Assembly: GCF_012939955.1 (NCBI RefSeq)
Contig: NZ_SPMY01000048.1
Location: 1 to 62,928 of the forward strand
DNA length: 62,928 bases
Source of the DNA: Candidatus Accumulibacter phosphatis
Lineage (GTDB): Bacteria > Pseudomonadota > Gammaproteobacteria > Burkholderiales > Rhodocyclaceae
Direction: 5' to 3'
This document shows, piece by piece, positions 19,047-29,386 of the stretch. The position numbers were made by a program, and so were the translations under genes. Within the stretch, counting starts at the first letter, position 1, and every line of letters begins with the position of its first letter. A model generated the notes under the pieces. The model did no database searches, was not told the DNA's origin, and saw only the letters and a program-made list of their open reading frames with translations.

Positions 19047-19730
19047 ATGAGTACCTTCAATATCCAACCTGCGGCCCGTACCGCAACGAGCAGTGGCCAG
19101 TCGGTCATGGCCACCAATACGGTGATTCGCAACACCTACCTGCTGCTGTCGATGACGCTGCTGTTCGCTGCGCTCACCGCCGGCGTCTCGGTGGCCCTGA
19201 AGCTGCCGCATCCCGGGTTGATCGTCACCCTGGTCGGCTACTTTGCTCTGCTCTTCCTCACCAACCGGCTGCGCGACAGTGGCTGGGGCGTAGCCTCGGT
19301 GTTCGCCCTGACCGGCTTCATGGGTTACACCCTGGGGCCGATCATCGGTCATTACCTCGGCCTGGCCAATGGCGGCCAGACGGTGATGATGGCCATGGCC
19401 GGCACGGCGACGATCTTCGTCGGTTTGTCGGGCTATGCGTTGACGACGCGCAAGGACTTCAGCTTCATGGGCGGGTTCCTGATGGTCGGCGTGCTGCTCG
19501 CTTTCCTGGCCGGGCTGGGGGCGATCTTCTTCGAGATTCCGGCCCTGTCGCTGACCGTCTCGGCGGCCTTCGTGTTGTTGATGTCGGGTCTGATCCTCTA
19601 CGAAACCTCGAACATCATCCACGGTGGCGAAACCAACTACGTAATGGCCACGGTGACCTTGTTCGTCGCCATCTTCAACCTCTTCACCAGCCTGCTGCAC
19701 CTGCTGGGTTTCATGAACGGTGACGATTGA
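19047..19730 (+). CDS. Bax1-I (TMBIM) family membrane protein
   Basis: A 227-residue protein with seven predicted membrane helices, beginning NTVIRNTYLLLSMTLLFAAL and ending VTLFVAIFNLFTSLLHLLGF. GFMGYTLGPIIGHYL and the loop RDSGWGVASVFALTGF are typical of the YccA/YbhL group. YccA modulates FtsH; others act in Ca2+ leak. The start follows an AGGAG at 19037-19041. Located 55 nt after the HPF-like gene, so both may share a transcript. Confidence 0.9.
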   Translation: MSTFNIQPAARTATSSGQSVMATNTVIRNTYLLLSMTLLFAALTAGVSVALKLPHPGLIVTLVGYFALLFLTNRLRDSGWGVASVFALTGFMGYTLGPIIGHYLGLANGGQTVMMAMAGTATIFVGLSGYALTTRKDFSFMGGFLMVGVLLAFLAGLGAIFFEIPALSLTVSAAFVLLMSGLILYETSNIIHGGETNYVMATVTLFVAIFNLFTSLLHLLGFMNGDD

Positions 19731-19834
19731 GTCGGTCGCCGGTTTTGACCTGCGCTGTGACTGACTGAAGAGGCTTTGCTAGCGCTTTTTGGTAGCGTTT
19801 CTCGACGGCGGCAACAGCGCTGCATTGCCGTCCG

Positions 19835-19895
19835 GCAGGGCCGGTGGTCACCGGCCCTGCCGCCTGGCTGGCCATCATGGGCGGCCAGCCAGGCG
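19835..19895 (+). terminator. Two adjacent strong hairpins upstream of moaA
   Basis: Hairpin 1 is a perfect 12-pair stem (GCAGGGCCGGTG at 19835-19846 with CACCGGCCCTGC at 19849-19860, 2-nt gap). Hairpin 2 pairs CGCCTGGCTGGCC (19861-19873) with GGCCAGCCAGGCG (19883-19895), 13 pairs with a 9-nt loop. Neither has a U tract, so a terminator for the Bax1-I gene or a bidirectional structure is only a guess. They occupy the 271-bp gap before moaA. Confidence 0.5.
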
Positions 19896-20001
19896 GCCAC
19901 GAGTGCGTTGGGGTGGGGCAAAGTTCGCTATAATCCGCTGCGAACCGTTCTCATCTTCACCTCTTCACGCTACCACAGGCAGGCCCCAGGGAGCCTCTCC
20001 C

Positions 20002-21081
20002 ATGCGCAACGAATCGCTGACCCCGGAGGCCATTCCGGATTCGCTGGTCGGCTTCACTCCGCCGACTTCACCGGCCAGCTCGCGGCATGCCGACGGAACG
20101 CTGGTGGACAAGTACGGCCGGCACGTGACCTATGTTCGCCTGTCGATTACCGACCGTTGCGACTTCCGTTGCTGCTACTGCATGGCCGAGGAAATGACTT
20201 TCCTGCCGCGGGCGCAGGTGCTGACGCTCGAGGAATGCCTGCGCCTGGCCAGTACCTTTGTCGATCTCGGCGTGACCAAACTGCGCGTCACCGGCGGTGA
20301 GCCGCTGGTTCGTCAGAACGTCGTCTGGTTGCTCGAACGACTCGCCGTGCTGCCCGGTTTGAAGGAGCTGGTGATGACCACCAACGGCTCGCAGCTCGAT
20401 CGCTTTGCGCCGGCCCTGCTGGCTGCAGGCGTGAAACGCCTCAACATCAGTCTCGACACCCTGCGTGCCGAGCGCTTCAAGGCGATCACGCGCGTCGGCG
20501 AGCTGGCCAAGGTGCTGCGCGGTCTCGATGCTGCTCAGGCGGCCGGTTTCCAGCGCCTCAAGCTGAACACGGTGATGATGCGTGGCACCAACGACGATGA
20601 GTTCCCGGAGATGGTCGAGTTTGCCGTCGCGCGGGAGATCGATATTTCCTTCATCGAGGAAATGCCGCTCGGCGAAATCGGCCATGGTCGCCAATCGACC
20701 TACATCAGCAGCGAGGAAGCAATGGCGCAACTGGCGGAGCGTTTCGTGCTGCTGCCGTCGACCGAAAGCTCGGGTGGACCGGCGCGCTACTGGCGCATTC
20801 CGGGAAGCTCGACGCGCGTCGGCTTCATCTCCCCGCACAGCCACAATTTCTGCGACAGCTGCAACCGCGTGCGCATTACCGCGCGCGGCGAACTCTACCC
20901 CTGCCTGGGCAACAACGACGCCAGCCATTTGCTGCCGCTGCTGCGCGCGCATCCGACCGACGACCGCCCGCTGCGCGCGGCGATCGTCCAGAGCATGGGT
21001 ATCAAGGCCAAAGGCCACGACTTCAGCAATCAGATGAACGCCCCGCAGGTGGTGCGCTTCATGTCCATGACCGGTGGCTGA
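20002..21081 (+). CDS. moaA: GTP 3',8-cyclase MoaA
   Basis: First enzyme of molybdenum cofactor synthesis, a radical-SAM protein of 359 residues with two [4Fe-4S] clusters. The N-terminal cluster motif CDFRCCYC (C-x3-C-x2-C) is near residue 50, the glycine motif KLRVTGGEPLVR near 92-103, and the C-terminal cluster NFCDSCNRVRITARGELYPC near 285-304. It ends without the usual GG pair; the last residues are SMTGG, so the C-terminal GG is in fact kept. Start chosen at 20002, after GGGAGCC. moeA follows 100 nt downstream. Confidence 0.96.
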   Translation: MRNESLTPEAIPDSLVGFTPPTSPASSRHADGTLVDKYGRHVTYVRLSITDRCDFRCCYCMAEEMTFLPRAQVLTLEECLRLASTFVDLGVTKLRVTGGEPLVRQNVVWLLERLAVLPGLKELVMTTNGSQLDRFAPALLAAGVKRLNISLDTLRAERFKAITRVGELAKVLRGLDAAQAAGFQRLKLNTVMMRGTNDDEFPEMVEFAVAREIDISFIEEMPLGEIGHGRQSTYISSEEAMAQLAERFVLLPSTESSGGPARYWRIPGSSTRVGFISPHSHNFCDSCNRVRITARGELYPCLGNNDASHLLPLLRAHPTDDRPLRAAIVQSMGIKAKGHDFSNQMNAPQVVRFMSMTGG

Positions 21082-21181
21082 GCGCTGCTGGCTGAAGGAA
21101 GTCTGCGTAGTCCGTAGTCCGTATGGAGCCATCGCTGCTCGCCAACCCGTCACTTCTCACCCTCTTTCAAGGCGAGTCGCC

Positions 21182-22477
21182 ATGAGTCTCACTGCCCGTT
21201 TCAGCTGCCTGAGCGATTACGATCCCGACGCGCTGTCGGTCGAGCAGGCGCGTGCCTTCATTCGCAGCCAGCTCACCCCGGTGCGTACCCAGGAGCGAGT
21301 GGCGCTACGCAGCGCCCTGGGTCGCGTGCTGGCCAGCGACGTGATCGCGCCTTTCAATGTCCCGGTCCACGACAACTCGGCAATGGACGGTTACGCGCTG
21401 CGCCACGCCGATCTCGCGGGCAGCGGCGAGACGCGCCTGCGCGTGATCGGCACGGCGCTGGCCGGCAAGGTTTTCGCGGGCTCCGTCGGCACCGCTGAAT
21501 GCGTGCGCATCATGACCGGCGCGCTGCCGCCGGCAGGATGCGACACCGTCGTCATCCAGGAGGTGGTCAAGCTCGACGGCGATCAGGTCATCGTCCCGGC
21601 CGGGCAGCGCGCCGGACAGAATATCCGCCTGGCGGGCGAGGACCTGGCTGCCGGCAAGCCGGCGCTCGCCGCCGGGCGCTTGATCCGCCCGGCAGAACTC
21701 GGCCTGATGGCGTCGCTCGGCTGTGCCGAGGTCAGTGTTTACCGCCGTCTGCGCGTCGCTTTCTTCTCGACCGGCGACGAGCTGTGCTCGATCGGTACGC
21801 CGCTCGCCGACGGCGAAATCTATGACAGCAACCGCTACACGATTTTCGGCATGCTCACTCGCCTCGGCTGCGAGGTGCTCGACCTCGGTGTCGTCGGCGA
21901 CGATCCCGCGACTCTCGAAGCAGCCTTCCGCGACGCCGCCGCCGCGGCCGACGTGGTCATCACCAGCGGTGGCGTTTCGGTCGGCGAGGCCGATTTCGTC
22001 AAGCCGCTGATGGCGCAGCTCGGCGAAGTGCTGTTCTGGAAGATCGCCATGAAACCCGGCCGCCCGATGGCTTTCGGCCGCCTCGGCTCGCGCGGCGGCG
22101 GCGGTGATGGCGGTGATGAGCACGCGGCCTGGCTGTTCGGCCTGCCGGGAAATCCGGTCGCGGTGATGGCGGCTTTCTACCAGTTCGTCCGCGACGCGCT
22201 GCAGGCGCTGATGGGCGCCGATCCGCTGCCCGGCGTGCCGCTGCTGCCGGCGGTGAGCAGTGTGGCGATGAAAAAAGCCCCTGGTCGCACCGAGTTCCAG
22301 CGTGGCGTTCTCGGCCACGCGGATGGGAAATGGAGCGTCCGCCCGGCCGGTGCCCAGGGCTCCGGCGTCCTGCGCTCGATGTCCGAAGCCAATTGCTTCA
22401 TCGTCCTCGAGCATGAGCGGGGCTCGGTCGCTGTCGGTGATGCGGTGCACGTGCAGCTCTTTGACGGGCTGGTCTGA
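21182..22477 (+). CDS. moeA: Molybdopterin molybdenumtransferase MoeA
   Basis: A 431-residue enzyme that inserts molybdate into molybdopterin-AMP. Domains in order: VPVHDNSAMDGYAL (about 55-68), RIMTGALPPAGCDTVV (about 108-123), the MPT-binding FSTGDEL...GEIYDSNRY (about 200-220), ITSGGVSVGEADFVKP (about 260-275) and LFGLPGNPVAVMAAF (about 318-332). All family motifs are present. It is transcribed with moaA. The gene is followed by a hairpin at 22527-22570. Confidence 0.95.
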   Translation: MSLTARFSCLSDYDPDALSVEQARAFIRSQLTPVRTQERVALRSALGRVLASDVIAPFNVPVHDNSAMDGYALRHADLAGSGETRLRVIGTALAGKVFAGSVGTAECVRIMTGALPPAGCDTVVIQEVVKLDGDQVIVPAGQRAGQNIRLAGEDLAAGKPALAAGRLIRPAELGLMASLGCAEVSVYRRLRVAFFSTGDELCSIGTPLADGEIYDSNRYTIFGMLTRLGCEVLDLGVVGDDPATLEAAFRDAAAAADVVITSGGVSVGEADFVKPLMAQLGEVLFWKIAMKPGRPMAFGRLGSRGGGGDGGDEHAAWLFGLPGNPVAVMAAFYQFVRDALQALMGADPLPGVPLLPAVSSVAMKKAPGRTEFQRGVLGHADGKWSVRPAGAQGSGVLRSMSEANCFIVLEHERGSVAVGDAVHVQLFDGLV

Positions 22478-22526
22478 AGCGCGCCGTCCCTGCTGAGCTT
22501 CCCGGGAAACCGGACACCGGGAAATC

Positions 22527-22570
22527 GGGGAGAGTGAAGTACAGGCTTTCGCCTGCCCTCCACTCTCCCC
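22527..22570 (+). terminator. Long hairpin after moeA
   Basis: GGGGAGAGTG at 22527-22536 pairs with CACTCTCCCC at 22561-22570, and an inner ACAGGC-TTTC-GCCTG stem closes the loop. No long U run follows. It lies between moeA and the convergent Pat-like gene and may end both transcripts. Confidence 0.55.
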
Positions 22571-22755
22571 TATTCTCCTCACTTCCTCGCCTGGCTGAGG
22601 GGGCCGCGGTCTGGCGGGGATGATTCGCGGCAGGCTTCAATTTCTGGCGATTTTGTGACCACGTGGCGCTCTCCCGACTTTTTATCGCGCACCCCGATGG
22701 CCGTGCATTCCTCCATCCGCAGATGCGTCATGACCATGACGATACTCTCGAGATC

Positions 22756-25414
22756 TCAAGGCGTGCACAGCACCAGACGAAGATCCACCGTGCCGCGGTC
22801 GGCTCCGGCCGTCAGCTTGAAGCCAAGGTCCTGGGCCAGGTGCTGCATGCGCAGGTTGCCTTCCAGGGTTTCGCCGCGCAGTTCGCCGATGCCGCGGCTG
22901 CGCGAGCAGGTGATGAGGCTCTGCAATAGCAGGCGCCCGAGCCCCTTGCCCTTGCATCCCGAACTGACGACGATGGCAAAATCCGCGACGGCGTGGTCGG
23001 GATGGGACACGGCACGGATTTCTCCCAGTGAACGCTCGACACCGTCGCTGCCGCGCTCGATGGCCACCAGCGCCATCTCGCGATCGTAGTCAATCTGGGT
23101 GAAGCGAGCGAGCTGGGAGCGGGGCAGATGGCGCATCGCGGCAAAGAAGCGCATGCGTGCATCCTCTGGATCAAGGGAGCGAATGAGATTGCCGAGTGCG
23201 ATTTCGTCCTCCGGTCGGATCGGACGGATCAACAGCTGCCGACCGTTCCAGTCCACTTGCTGCTCCAGTTCTTGCGGATAGGGGCGAATCGCAAAGCGTC
23301 GCAGGCCGTGCTTGCGGCCGCTTTTTTTCGATGCGGATGCGGGTGTTCAAGGCAAGCACACCGGAGGTTTCGACATGCAGCGGATTGAGTTCGACGCCAA
23401 GCACCTCGTCGATATCGCTGAGCAGTTGTGACAAGCGCACCAGCGCCGTGCGCAGCGCTGATTCCAGCGCCGCACGCTCATTACCGCCAAGCTCCTCGGC
23501 AAAATGGCTGCGCGCCAGCAGGTCCTGGGCCAGGGTCGGGTTGAGCGGCGGCAGGGCGACGACGAAAGCGCCTTCGCCGGATCTTTTTGCAGCTGCGGCG
23601 GGACCAAGGAAAATCACCGGACCGAACACCGGATCGTCGGCAACGCCGAGACGCAGGGCAGGGGCGCCACTGCGTGCGGCGCTGGGTCGCAAGAGGTAGT
23701 TGCTGACGCGCTGCCCCGGGTGTTGAGTCTTGGCAATGCGGCGCAGGTCGCGAACGGCGGCATGGATGTCGGCCGGCGAGCGGAGTCCGGAGGCGAGCGC
23801 TGCAAACGGCAGGGCGTTGGCCAGGACCAGGCCGAGATCGACCGGATAGCCGATATCGTCAGCGCTGCGGATCGCCGCATCGATGTTGCGCGCCAGCTGA
23901 TACTCGGCAGAGTCGATGCCGTAGGCGTGCAACAGGCGGCGCGCCTGGACCGGCGTCAGCGTCTCCATGCCGGCCGCGATCGCTTCAGCGACCACTGTAC
24001 GGGCGGCAGTGGTGTCGGGGGAGAAGCCATCCGTCTGCGACGGCGGCATCTGCATCAGCAAGCGCCGATTGCGCTGGTAATCGACGATGCCGAGAAAAAC
24101 GGCGATGGCCTTGCCCGGTGAGTCGTGGCTCAGGACCCCGTGCGCCGCCGCAATGCGCTGCGCCTCGAGCATTGCCGTACCGCCGACCCAGCAGGTGAAC
24201 ACGTTGCGCCCGCTGTCCTTGATCACTTTGCACAAGGCCGCGGCGATCGCCGTGCTTTGCGCAAACGGCGACGGCGAACAGACGGTGAGCACGCTGTCGG
24301 TGTCGCGGTCGTCGAGCACCGCAGCCAGCGCCGCCGCCCAGTTTTCCGCCGAAATGTTCGCCGGCAAGGCGAGCGGATTGCTCGCCGTCAAGCGCATCTG
24401 CAGGCGTTCGCCGAGGCGCTTCAGGGTGTCCTTGGAAAGTGTTGCCAGCTGGCCGCCGGAAGCTAGCAGCGTGTCAGCGGCAATCCGCCCGAGACCGTGA
24501 CCGTTGGCCAGAATGGTCAGCCGTTCGACGCGCAGCGAACGCACCCGCGCCATCGCCTCGGCGGCTTCGAACAAGTCTCCCAGAGTGTCGATGCGCACCC
24601 AGCCGGCGCGGCGCAGGGCCGCCGCGTAGACCTCGCTGGCGGTAAACGGCTCGCTTGCTGGCTGCCTGCTCGCCATCCGTCCGCTGCGTAAGTAGACGAC
24701 CGGCTTATTGCGCGCCGCGGCGCGCGCTGCGGACATGAATTTGCGTCCGCCGGTGATGGCATCGAACTGCACCAGGATCGACCCGGTATCCGGATCTGCC
24801 GCCAGCCAGTCGAGAGCGTCGGCGAGATCGATGTCGATGCTGGCACCCAGGTGCAACACCAATGAGAAGCCGATGCCCTTGCTGTCGGCGCGATCAAGAA
24901 CGGCGGCGGTAATTGAAGCCGACTGGGTGAGCAGGGCGATTTTTCCGGGCCGGGCGACGATCGGGGCGACGCTGGCGTTGAGAGCATTCGGTGGCACGAG
25001 GAGACCGCCGCTCCCCGGTCCGAGGACGCGTAGCAGGTACGGTTGCGCCGCAGCGAGGATGGCCTTGTGAGCCGCCACGATCTGGAGGCTGTTCATCCTG
25101 TCGCGCAGCGACATGCCAACGATCACCGCCCGTGTACCGCGTGCCCCGAGTTGGCTGATGATCTGCGGGACGTGATCCGGCGCTGCGCAGACGACCGCCA
25201 GATCAGGCACCACATCCAGCCCGTCAAGACGCACATGGGTGCCGATCGCGAAGCGCCAGGCTTTCCTGGCGGTGACGGAAATGAGCGGCCCGGAAAATCC
25301 ACCGGCGCCGAGATTGCGCAGCACCACCTCGGCGTAGCGGCTCGGCTCGTCGGGTTCGGCAACAATGGCCACCGACCGGGGACGAAAGAGGAATTCCAGA
25401 TTCCGGATAGTCAT
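22756..25414 (-). CDS. Pat-type protein: acyl-CoA synthetase (NDP-forming) domains fused to GNAT acetyltransferase, broken by one extra base
   Basis: The upstream frame has the CoA-binding domain (FLFRPRSVAIVAEPDEPSR start), succinyl-CoA-ligase-like domain and an ATP-grasp part ending VLGVELNPLHVETSGVLALN. The downstream frame gives SGRKHGLRRFAIRPYP, then a GNAT domain (LLIRPIRPEDE, then CKGKGLGRLLLQSLI, the acetyl-CoA P-loop). Deleting one base of the T7 run at 23322-23328 joins them into about 885 residues, the length of E. coli Pat/YfiQ (886). It would acetylate lysines, for example of acetyl-CoA synthetase. In the catalytic-His position of the synthetase part I could not confirm the residue. 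The break is likely a consensus error. Confidence 0.85.
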
Positions 25415-25596
25415 TGGAAAGGTGCTGTGTTCTTTGCCAGAAATTGCTTTGCTGGCCGCAGGATGACGGCGCTCGGCAGCCGGCCATCAGCATACCTTCA
25501 TCAACACCGAAGTTGAGAAACTGAATGCCGCCTGGGGTTCGTACTGGCGAGCTTCGTAAGGCGATTGCTCGAGCGCTGGCCAATAGCCATGTGCTG

Positions 25597-25640
25597 GCCG
25601 ACAAGCAGCCGACAAGCAGCCGACAAGCAGCCGACAATCA
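25597..25640. repeat. Four tandem copies of an 11-bp unit
   Basis: GCCGACAAGCA is repeated three times without change (25597-25629) and a fourth time as GCCGACAATCA (25630-25640). The last unit supplies the stop codon of the Sel1 gene, so copy-number change would not alter its protein. A natural VNTR-like tract. Confidence 0.85.
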
Positions 25641-26306
25641 GCGCGGCCGTTCTTGCAAATAGGCTTCAAGTGCAGGTTTCAGCTGGCCCGGCTTGAGCAA
25701 CTTCTCGGTGAGCGCCAGCGCCTTCTTGACATCGTCCAGCGACATCTGGTTGGCCAGCACCTGACGGTTCTGCGCCGCCTGTGTTTTGCCCTTGCCGGCA
25801 TAGGCCACCGAGACGTTGTACAGCGCCATGGCCAGGATCTTGTCCTGCGCCACGCCCTTGCCGCCCTGGTAGAGCACGCCCAGGTTGCTCAGCGCATCGA
25901 TGTCACCCATCTCGGCGGCCGGACGATACCAGCGCGCTGCCTCGGGATAGTTCACCGCCATGCCGACACCGTGCTCGTACATCGCGCCGAGGTTGTACTG
26001 GGCATCGCTGTTGCCCTGCTTCGCGGCTTTCAGGTACCAGGCCGCCGCCAGTTTCAGGTCTTTCGTCACTCCGTAGCCGTTTTCATAGAATACGCCCATG
26101 CCGTACTCGCCACGCGCATCGCCGCTTTCAGCCAGCGGACGGGTTTCCTGCAGCGCCTTGGCGTAATCGCCGGCCGCGAAAGCCGCGGCGGCTTCGTCGA
26201 AGCCGGCCTGCGCCGGCGGTACGGTCAGTGCCAGGCTCGAACAGAGCAGCAGGCGCACGGCAGTCGTGCACGCTGCGCGAAGCAAGGAGGTGTCAATCAT
26301 TTTCAT
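25638..26306 (-). CDS. Sel1-repeat secreted protein
   Basis: About 222 residues with a signal peptide (LLLCSSLALTVPPAQAG) and four to five Sel1/TPR-like repeats, for example ARGEYGMGVFYENGYGV, SDAQYNLGAMYEHGVGM, and IDALSNLGVLYQGGKGV. The 36-residue period and the ALxxLG pattern are diagnostic. It would mediate protein interactions in the periplasm. Start taken at 26306; a start at 26300 or 26354 is possible. Reads away from the sulfatase gene's end. Confidence 0.85.
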   Translation of the reverse strand: MKMIDTSLLRAACTTAVRLLLCSSLALTVPPAQAGFDEAAAAFAAGDYAKALQETRPLAESGDARGEYGMGVFYENGYGVTKDLKLAAAWYLKAAKQGNSDAQYNLGAMYEHGVGMAVNYPEAARWYRPAAEMGDIDALSNLGVLYQGGKGVAQDKILAMALYNVSVAYAGKGKTQAAQNRQVLANQMSLDDVKKALALTEKLLKPGQLKPALEAYLQERPR

Positions 26307-26461
26307 GGCTGTCTGTCTTGATGTGGCATGTGCCATTTCATTTATGAATTCCAAAAAAAAGCGCGGGGCGTTCGCTGAGGAAAGATGGAAACACCCCGCG
26401 TGCTTGATCGTTTCGGCGAATTACATCGGCGCGGCGCGCGCGCCGTGTTGGCGAACGGCGA

Positions 26462-29038
26462 TCAGTCGGCGATGGCCTTGACCTTCATCGCCGTTTCCAA
26501 CTTCTTGATGTCTTCCGGGGACAATTGCGGCCGGTCGATCTTGATCGTCAGTTTGTTGAACTTGGCGGTCAGCGGGAAGGGCGGCTTGTAGTCGGCGTCG
26601 TTGATGCCGGTGATGGTGTCCGAGCCGATGTCGAAGCTCTCGTCCCACTGCAGGATGACCGGAAGCGTTTTTTCCATCGTTTTGCTGGCCACCACCTTGC
26701 CGTCCACCTTCAAGGTACCGGTGCCACTCTTGCCGATGCCGGAGAAGTTGTTGAAGGCCATCGTGCCGACACCGAGTCCGTCATACTTGAAGTCGAATTC
26801 CAGAATGTGCTGACCGGGAGCGAGCGCCTGCGGGCCTTCCCAGGTGATCGATTCAAGCGCGAGCAGGTTCCAGCAGAACACCGGCTTGCCCTTGAGCAGG
26901 TAGAAACCCCAGCCCGCAAAACGCCCGCCGGAAGTCGCGATCATGCCCTCGGCCCCGCCTTCCGGCACGGTGATGTCCGCCGTCAGGGTGTAGGAGGTGT
27001 TGAGCAGGTAGGGCGCATCACCTTGCGGAACGCCGGTCATCGGCCGCGTGTAAACCAACTCGGAGAGACCCGCGGTGAGGCTCGGACGGGGAGACGCGAC
27101 GCGGGCGCCGACCGACGCATCGAGCGGGAAGACCTGGTACTTGTTCGCTTCCGCGACGAACATCTGGCGCATCTCCTTGACCTTGTCCGGATGCTGCGCG
27201 GCGATATCGGCGGACTGGTTGAAGTTCGTGCTCAGGTCATAGAGTTGGAAGACCTGGTTGTTGAGCGGATCCGGGTTGGCGGCACTGAAAGCGTCCCAGG
27301 GCGCACGGTCGACCTTGGTGCTCAGCAGCCAGCCTTCGTTGTAAAGAGCCCACTGGCCCATCATCTCGAAGTACTGGATCTTGTGGCGAGATGGCTCCTT
27401 GGCGTTGGCGGCATCGAAGGTGTAGGCAAAGCTGGTGCCCTCGATGGGCTTCTGCTTGATGCCGTCCACGTACTCGGGCGCGGCGATGCCGGTGACTTCG
27501 AGCAGCGTGGGCACCACGTCGATGACGTGCATGAACTGCTCGCGCAGGCCGCCCTTGTCCTTGATGCGCGCCGGCCATGAGATGACCATGTTCTGGTTGA
27601 TGCCGCCGAGCCGGGAGGCGTTCTGCTTGAACCAGTCGAAGGGTGTGTCAAAGGCCCAGGACCAGCCCGCCGACATGTGGTTGTAGGCGAATTCGGTGCC
27701 CCAGGCGTCGTAGAATTTCATCTGCATTTCCACCGGCGGGCGCACGCCGTTGAAGAACGCGACTTCGCTGAAAGTCCCTTCTGGTCCGCCCTCGGCGCTG
27801 GTGCCGTTGTCACCGTTCTGGTAGATGATCAGCGTGTTGTCGAGCTTGCCGAGGTCCTTGAAGCCCTGGATCACGCGGCCGATCTCGTGGTCGCTGTAGG
27901 CCACATAGGCAGCGAACACCTCGACCTGACGGATATAAAGCTTCTTCGCCTCGGGGGTGAGCTTGTCCCACGGGGTAAGGACGTCATTGGGCCAGGGGCT
28001 TAACTGTTCGTCCTGCGGAATGACGCCCAGCTTCTTCTGGTTGGCAAAAATGCGCTCGCGCAACTTCTCGTAACCGTCGTCGAAGAGATGCATGGCGTGG
28101 ATCTTGTCCACCCACTCCCGGGTCGGGTGATGCGGCGCGTGCGTGGCGCCGGGCACGTAGTATAGAAAGATCGGCTGCGTGGGGTCGGTCTGGTGAATCC
28201 GATACATCCAGTCAAGGGCGTCGTCGGCCATGGCGGTGACCAGGTTCCAGGAGGGCTCCTTGCCGGTGACCGGCCAGATCGCGGCCTTTGCATCCGAGCG
28301 ATCCATCTTCAGGCTTCCCTCATGACCCAGCCACGGGTAAATCTGCGTCGTGTTGCGGAAGAGGTTCGGCCCCCACTGGTTGGCGTCGCCGCCGACGAAG
28401 CCGTAGAAGTAGTCGAAGCCCATGCCCGTCGGCCACTGGGTGAAGGGCCCGACCTGGCTGGCCTGATAGGTCGGCGTGTTGTGGTCCTTGCCAAACCAGC
28501 TCGTGGCGTAGCCGTTGTCGCGCAGGATACGGCCGATGGTGGCGTTTTCCGGGCCGATGATGCTGTCGTAGCCGGGGAAGCCGGTGGCCTGCTCGGCAAT
28601 CACGCCGAAGCCAACCGAGTGATGGTTGCGCCCGGTAATGAGCGCGGCACGCGTCGGCGAGCAGAGCGCGGTGGAGAAGATGCGGTTGTAGCGCAGCCCG
28701 TTGGCCGCGATGCTGTCCATGGTCGGTGTCGGGATGACGCCGCCGAAAGTGCTCGGCACGGCGAATCCGGCATCGTCGGTCATGATCAGCAGGACATTGG
28801 GCGCGCCTTTGGGCGGCACCACACGCGGCGGCCACCAGGGTTTGGACTGCAGGGCGTCATCCTTGATGACACCGCCGAAGGCCGGTTCTGGCGCCGGCAG
28901 TTGCTTGCCGCTGATGGTGGTGGTGGCACTGGGTGAACCCAGCGTGCCGGTAAGTTCCTGAGCCAGTGCGCTGCCGCTTAGGGCCGCCAGACTGAGCACG
29001 CAGGCGAGCACTTGGGCCCGGCGTTTAGTTTTGCGCAT
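26462..29038 (-). CDS. Periplasmic arylsulfatase
   Basis: An 858-residue sulfatase with a signal peptide (VLACVLSLAALSGSALA). NVLLIMTDDAGF gives the first metal-binding aspartates, and CSPTRAALITGR is the C-x-P-x-R sulfatase signature whose Cys becomes formylglycine. GKDHNTPTYQAS and YQNGDNGTSAEGG complete the active site. The last 200 residues (YTLTADITVPEGGAEGMI, ILEFDFKYDGLGVGTM) form a beta-sandwich domain rather than a catalytic part. It would release sulfate from organic sulfate esters outside the cytoplasm. Start chosen at 29038, after ACGGAG. No sulfatase-maturase gene is in the window. A 348-bp gap without recognisable genes precedes it. Confidence 0.93.
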   Translation of the reverse strand: MRKTKRRAQVLACVLSLAALSGSALAQELTGTLGSPSATTTISGKQLPAPEPAFGGVIKDDALQSKPWWPPRVVPPKGAPNVLLIMTDDAGFAVPSTFGGVIPTPTMDSIAANGLRYNRIFSTALCSPTRAALITGRNHHSVGFGVIAEQATGFPGYDSIIGPENATIGRILRDNGYATSWFGKDHNTPTYQASQVGPFTQWPTGMGFDYFYGFVGGDANQWGPNLFRNTTQIYPWLGHEGSLKMDRSDAKAAIWPVTGKEPSWNLVTAMADDALDWMYRIHQTDPTQPIFLYYVPGATHAPHHPTREWVDKIHAMHLFDDGYEKLRERIFANQKKLGVIPQDEQLSPWPNDVLTPWDKLTPEAKKLYIRQVEVFAAYVAYSDHEIGRVIQGFKDLGKLDNTLIIYQNGDNGTSAEGGPEGTFSEVAFFNGVRPPVEMQMKFYDAWGTEFAYNHMSAGWSWAFDTPFDWFKQNASRLGGINQNMVISWPARIKDKGGLREQFMHVIDVVPTLLEVTGIAAPEYVDGIKQKPIEGTSFAYTFDAANAKEPSRHKIQYFEMMGQWALYNEGWLLSTKVDRAPWDAFSAANPDPLNNQVFQLYDLSTNFNQSADIAAQHPDKVKEMRQMFVAEANKYQVFPLDASVGARVASPRPSLTAGLSELVYTRPMTGVPQGDAPYLLNTSYTLTADITVPEGGAEGMIATSGGRFAGWGFYLLKGKPVFCWNLLALESITWEGPQALAPGQHILEFDFKYDGLGVGTMAFNNFSGIGKSGTGTLKVDGKVVASKTMEKTLPVILQWDESFDIGSDTITGINDADYKPPFPLTAKFNKLTIKIDRPQLSPEDIKKLETAMKVKAIAD

Positions 29039-29386
29039 GTTTTTCTCCGTCAAAAAGGTTATGCATAGTAGCTTATCACTGGGGTAATGAAGGGCGATTG
29101 GCCCGGCATTGTCACCCACGCGTATTACAGCAGACTGACGCCAGGGGCAAGGGACGGGCTGTACGCCGAGAATTATTGCCGGCAAAGCGTGTTCAGAGTG
29201 CATTGGCGATGGCAGCAATGGCCCGCGCGACATCTTTGGCGTCGGTCGCGCAGCCACAGACCGAAACCCGCATGCGGCGTCGCCCGCGCCTGGTGGTCGC
29301 CCCGCGTTTGGCCACCTCGCGTGTAGTCGCCAATAGTCACCGTCGCCTTGCAGTCCCAGACAAAGAATCGCCCAGTTGGCGGCAAG

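Noticed and set aside
29039..29386. Possible sulfatase-maturation or regulatory gene before the arylsulfatase
   Set aside because: No frame with a ribosome-binding site or known motif in this gap.
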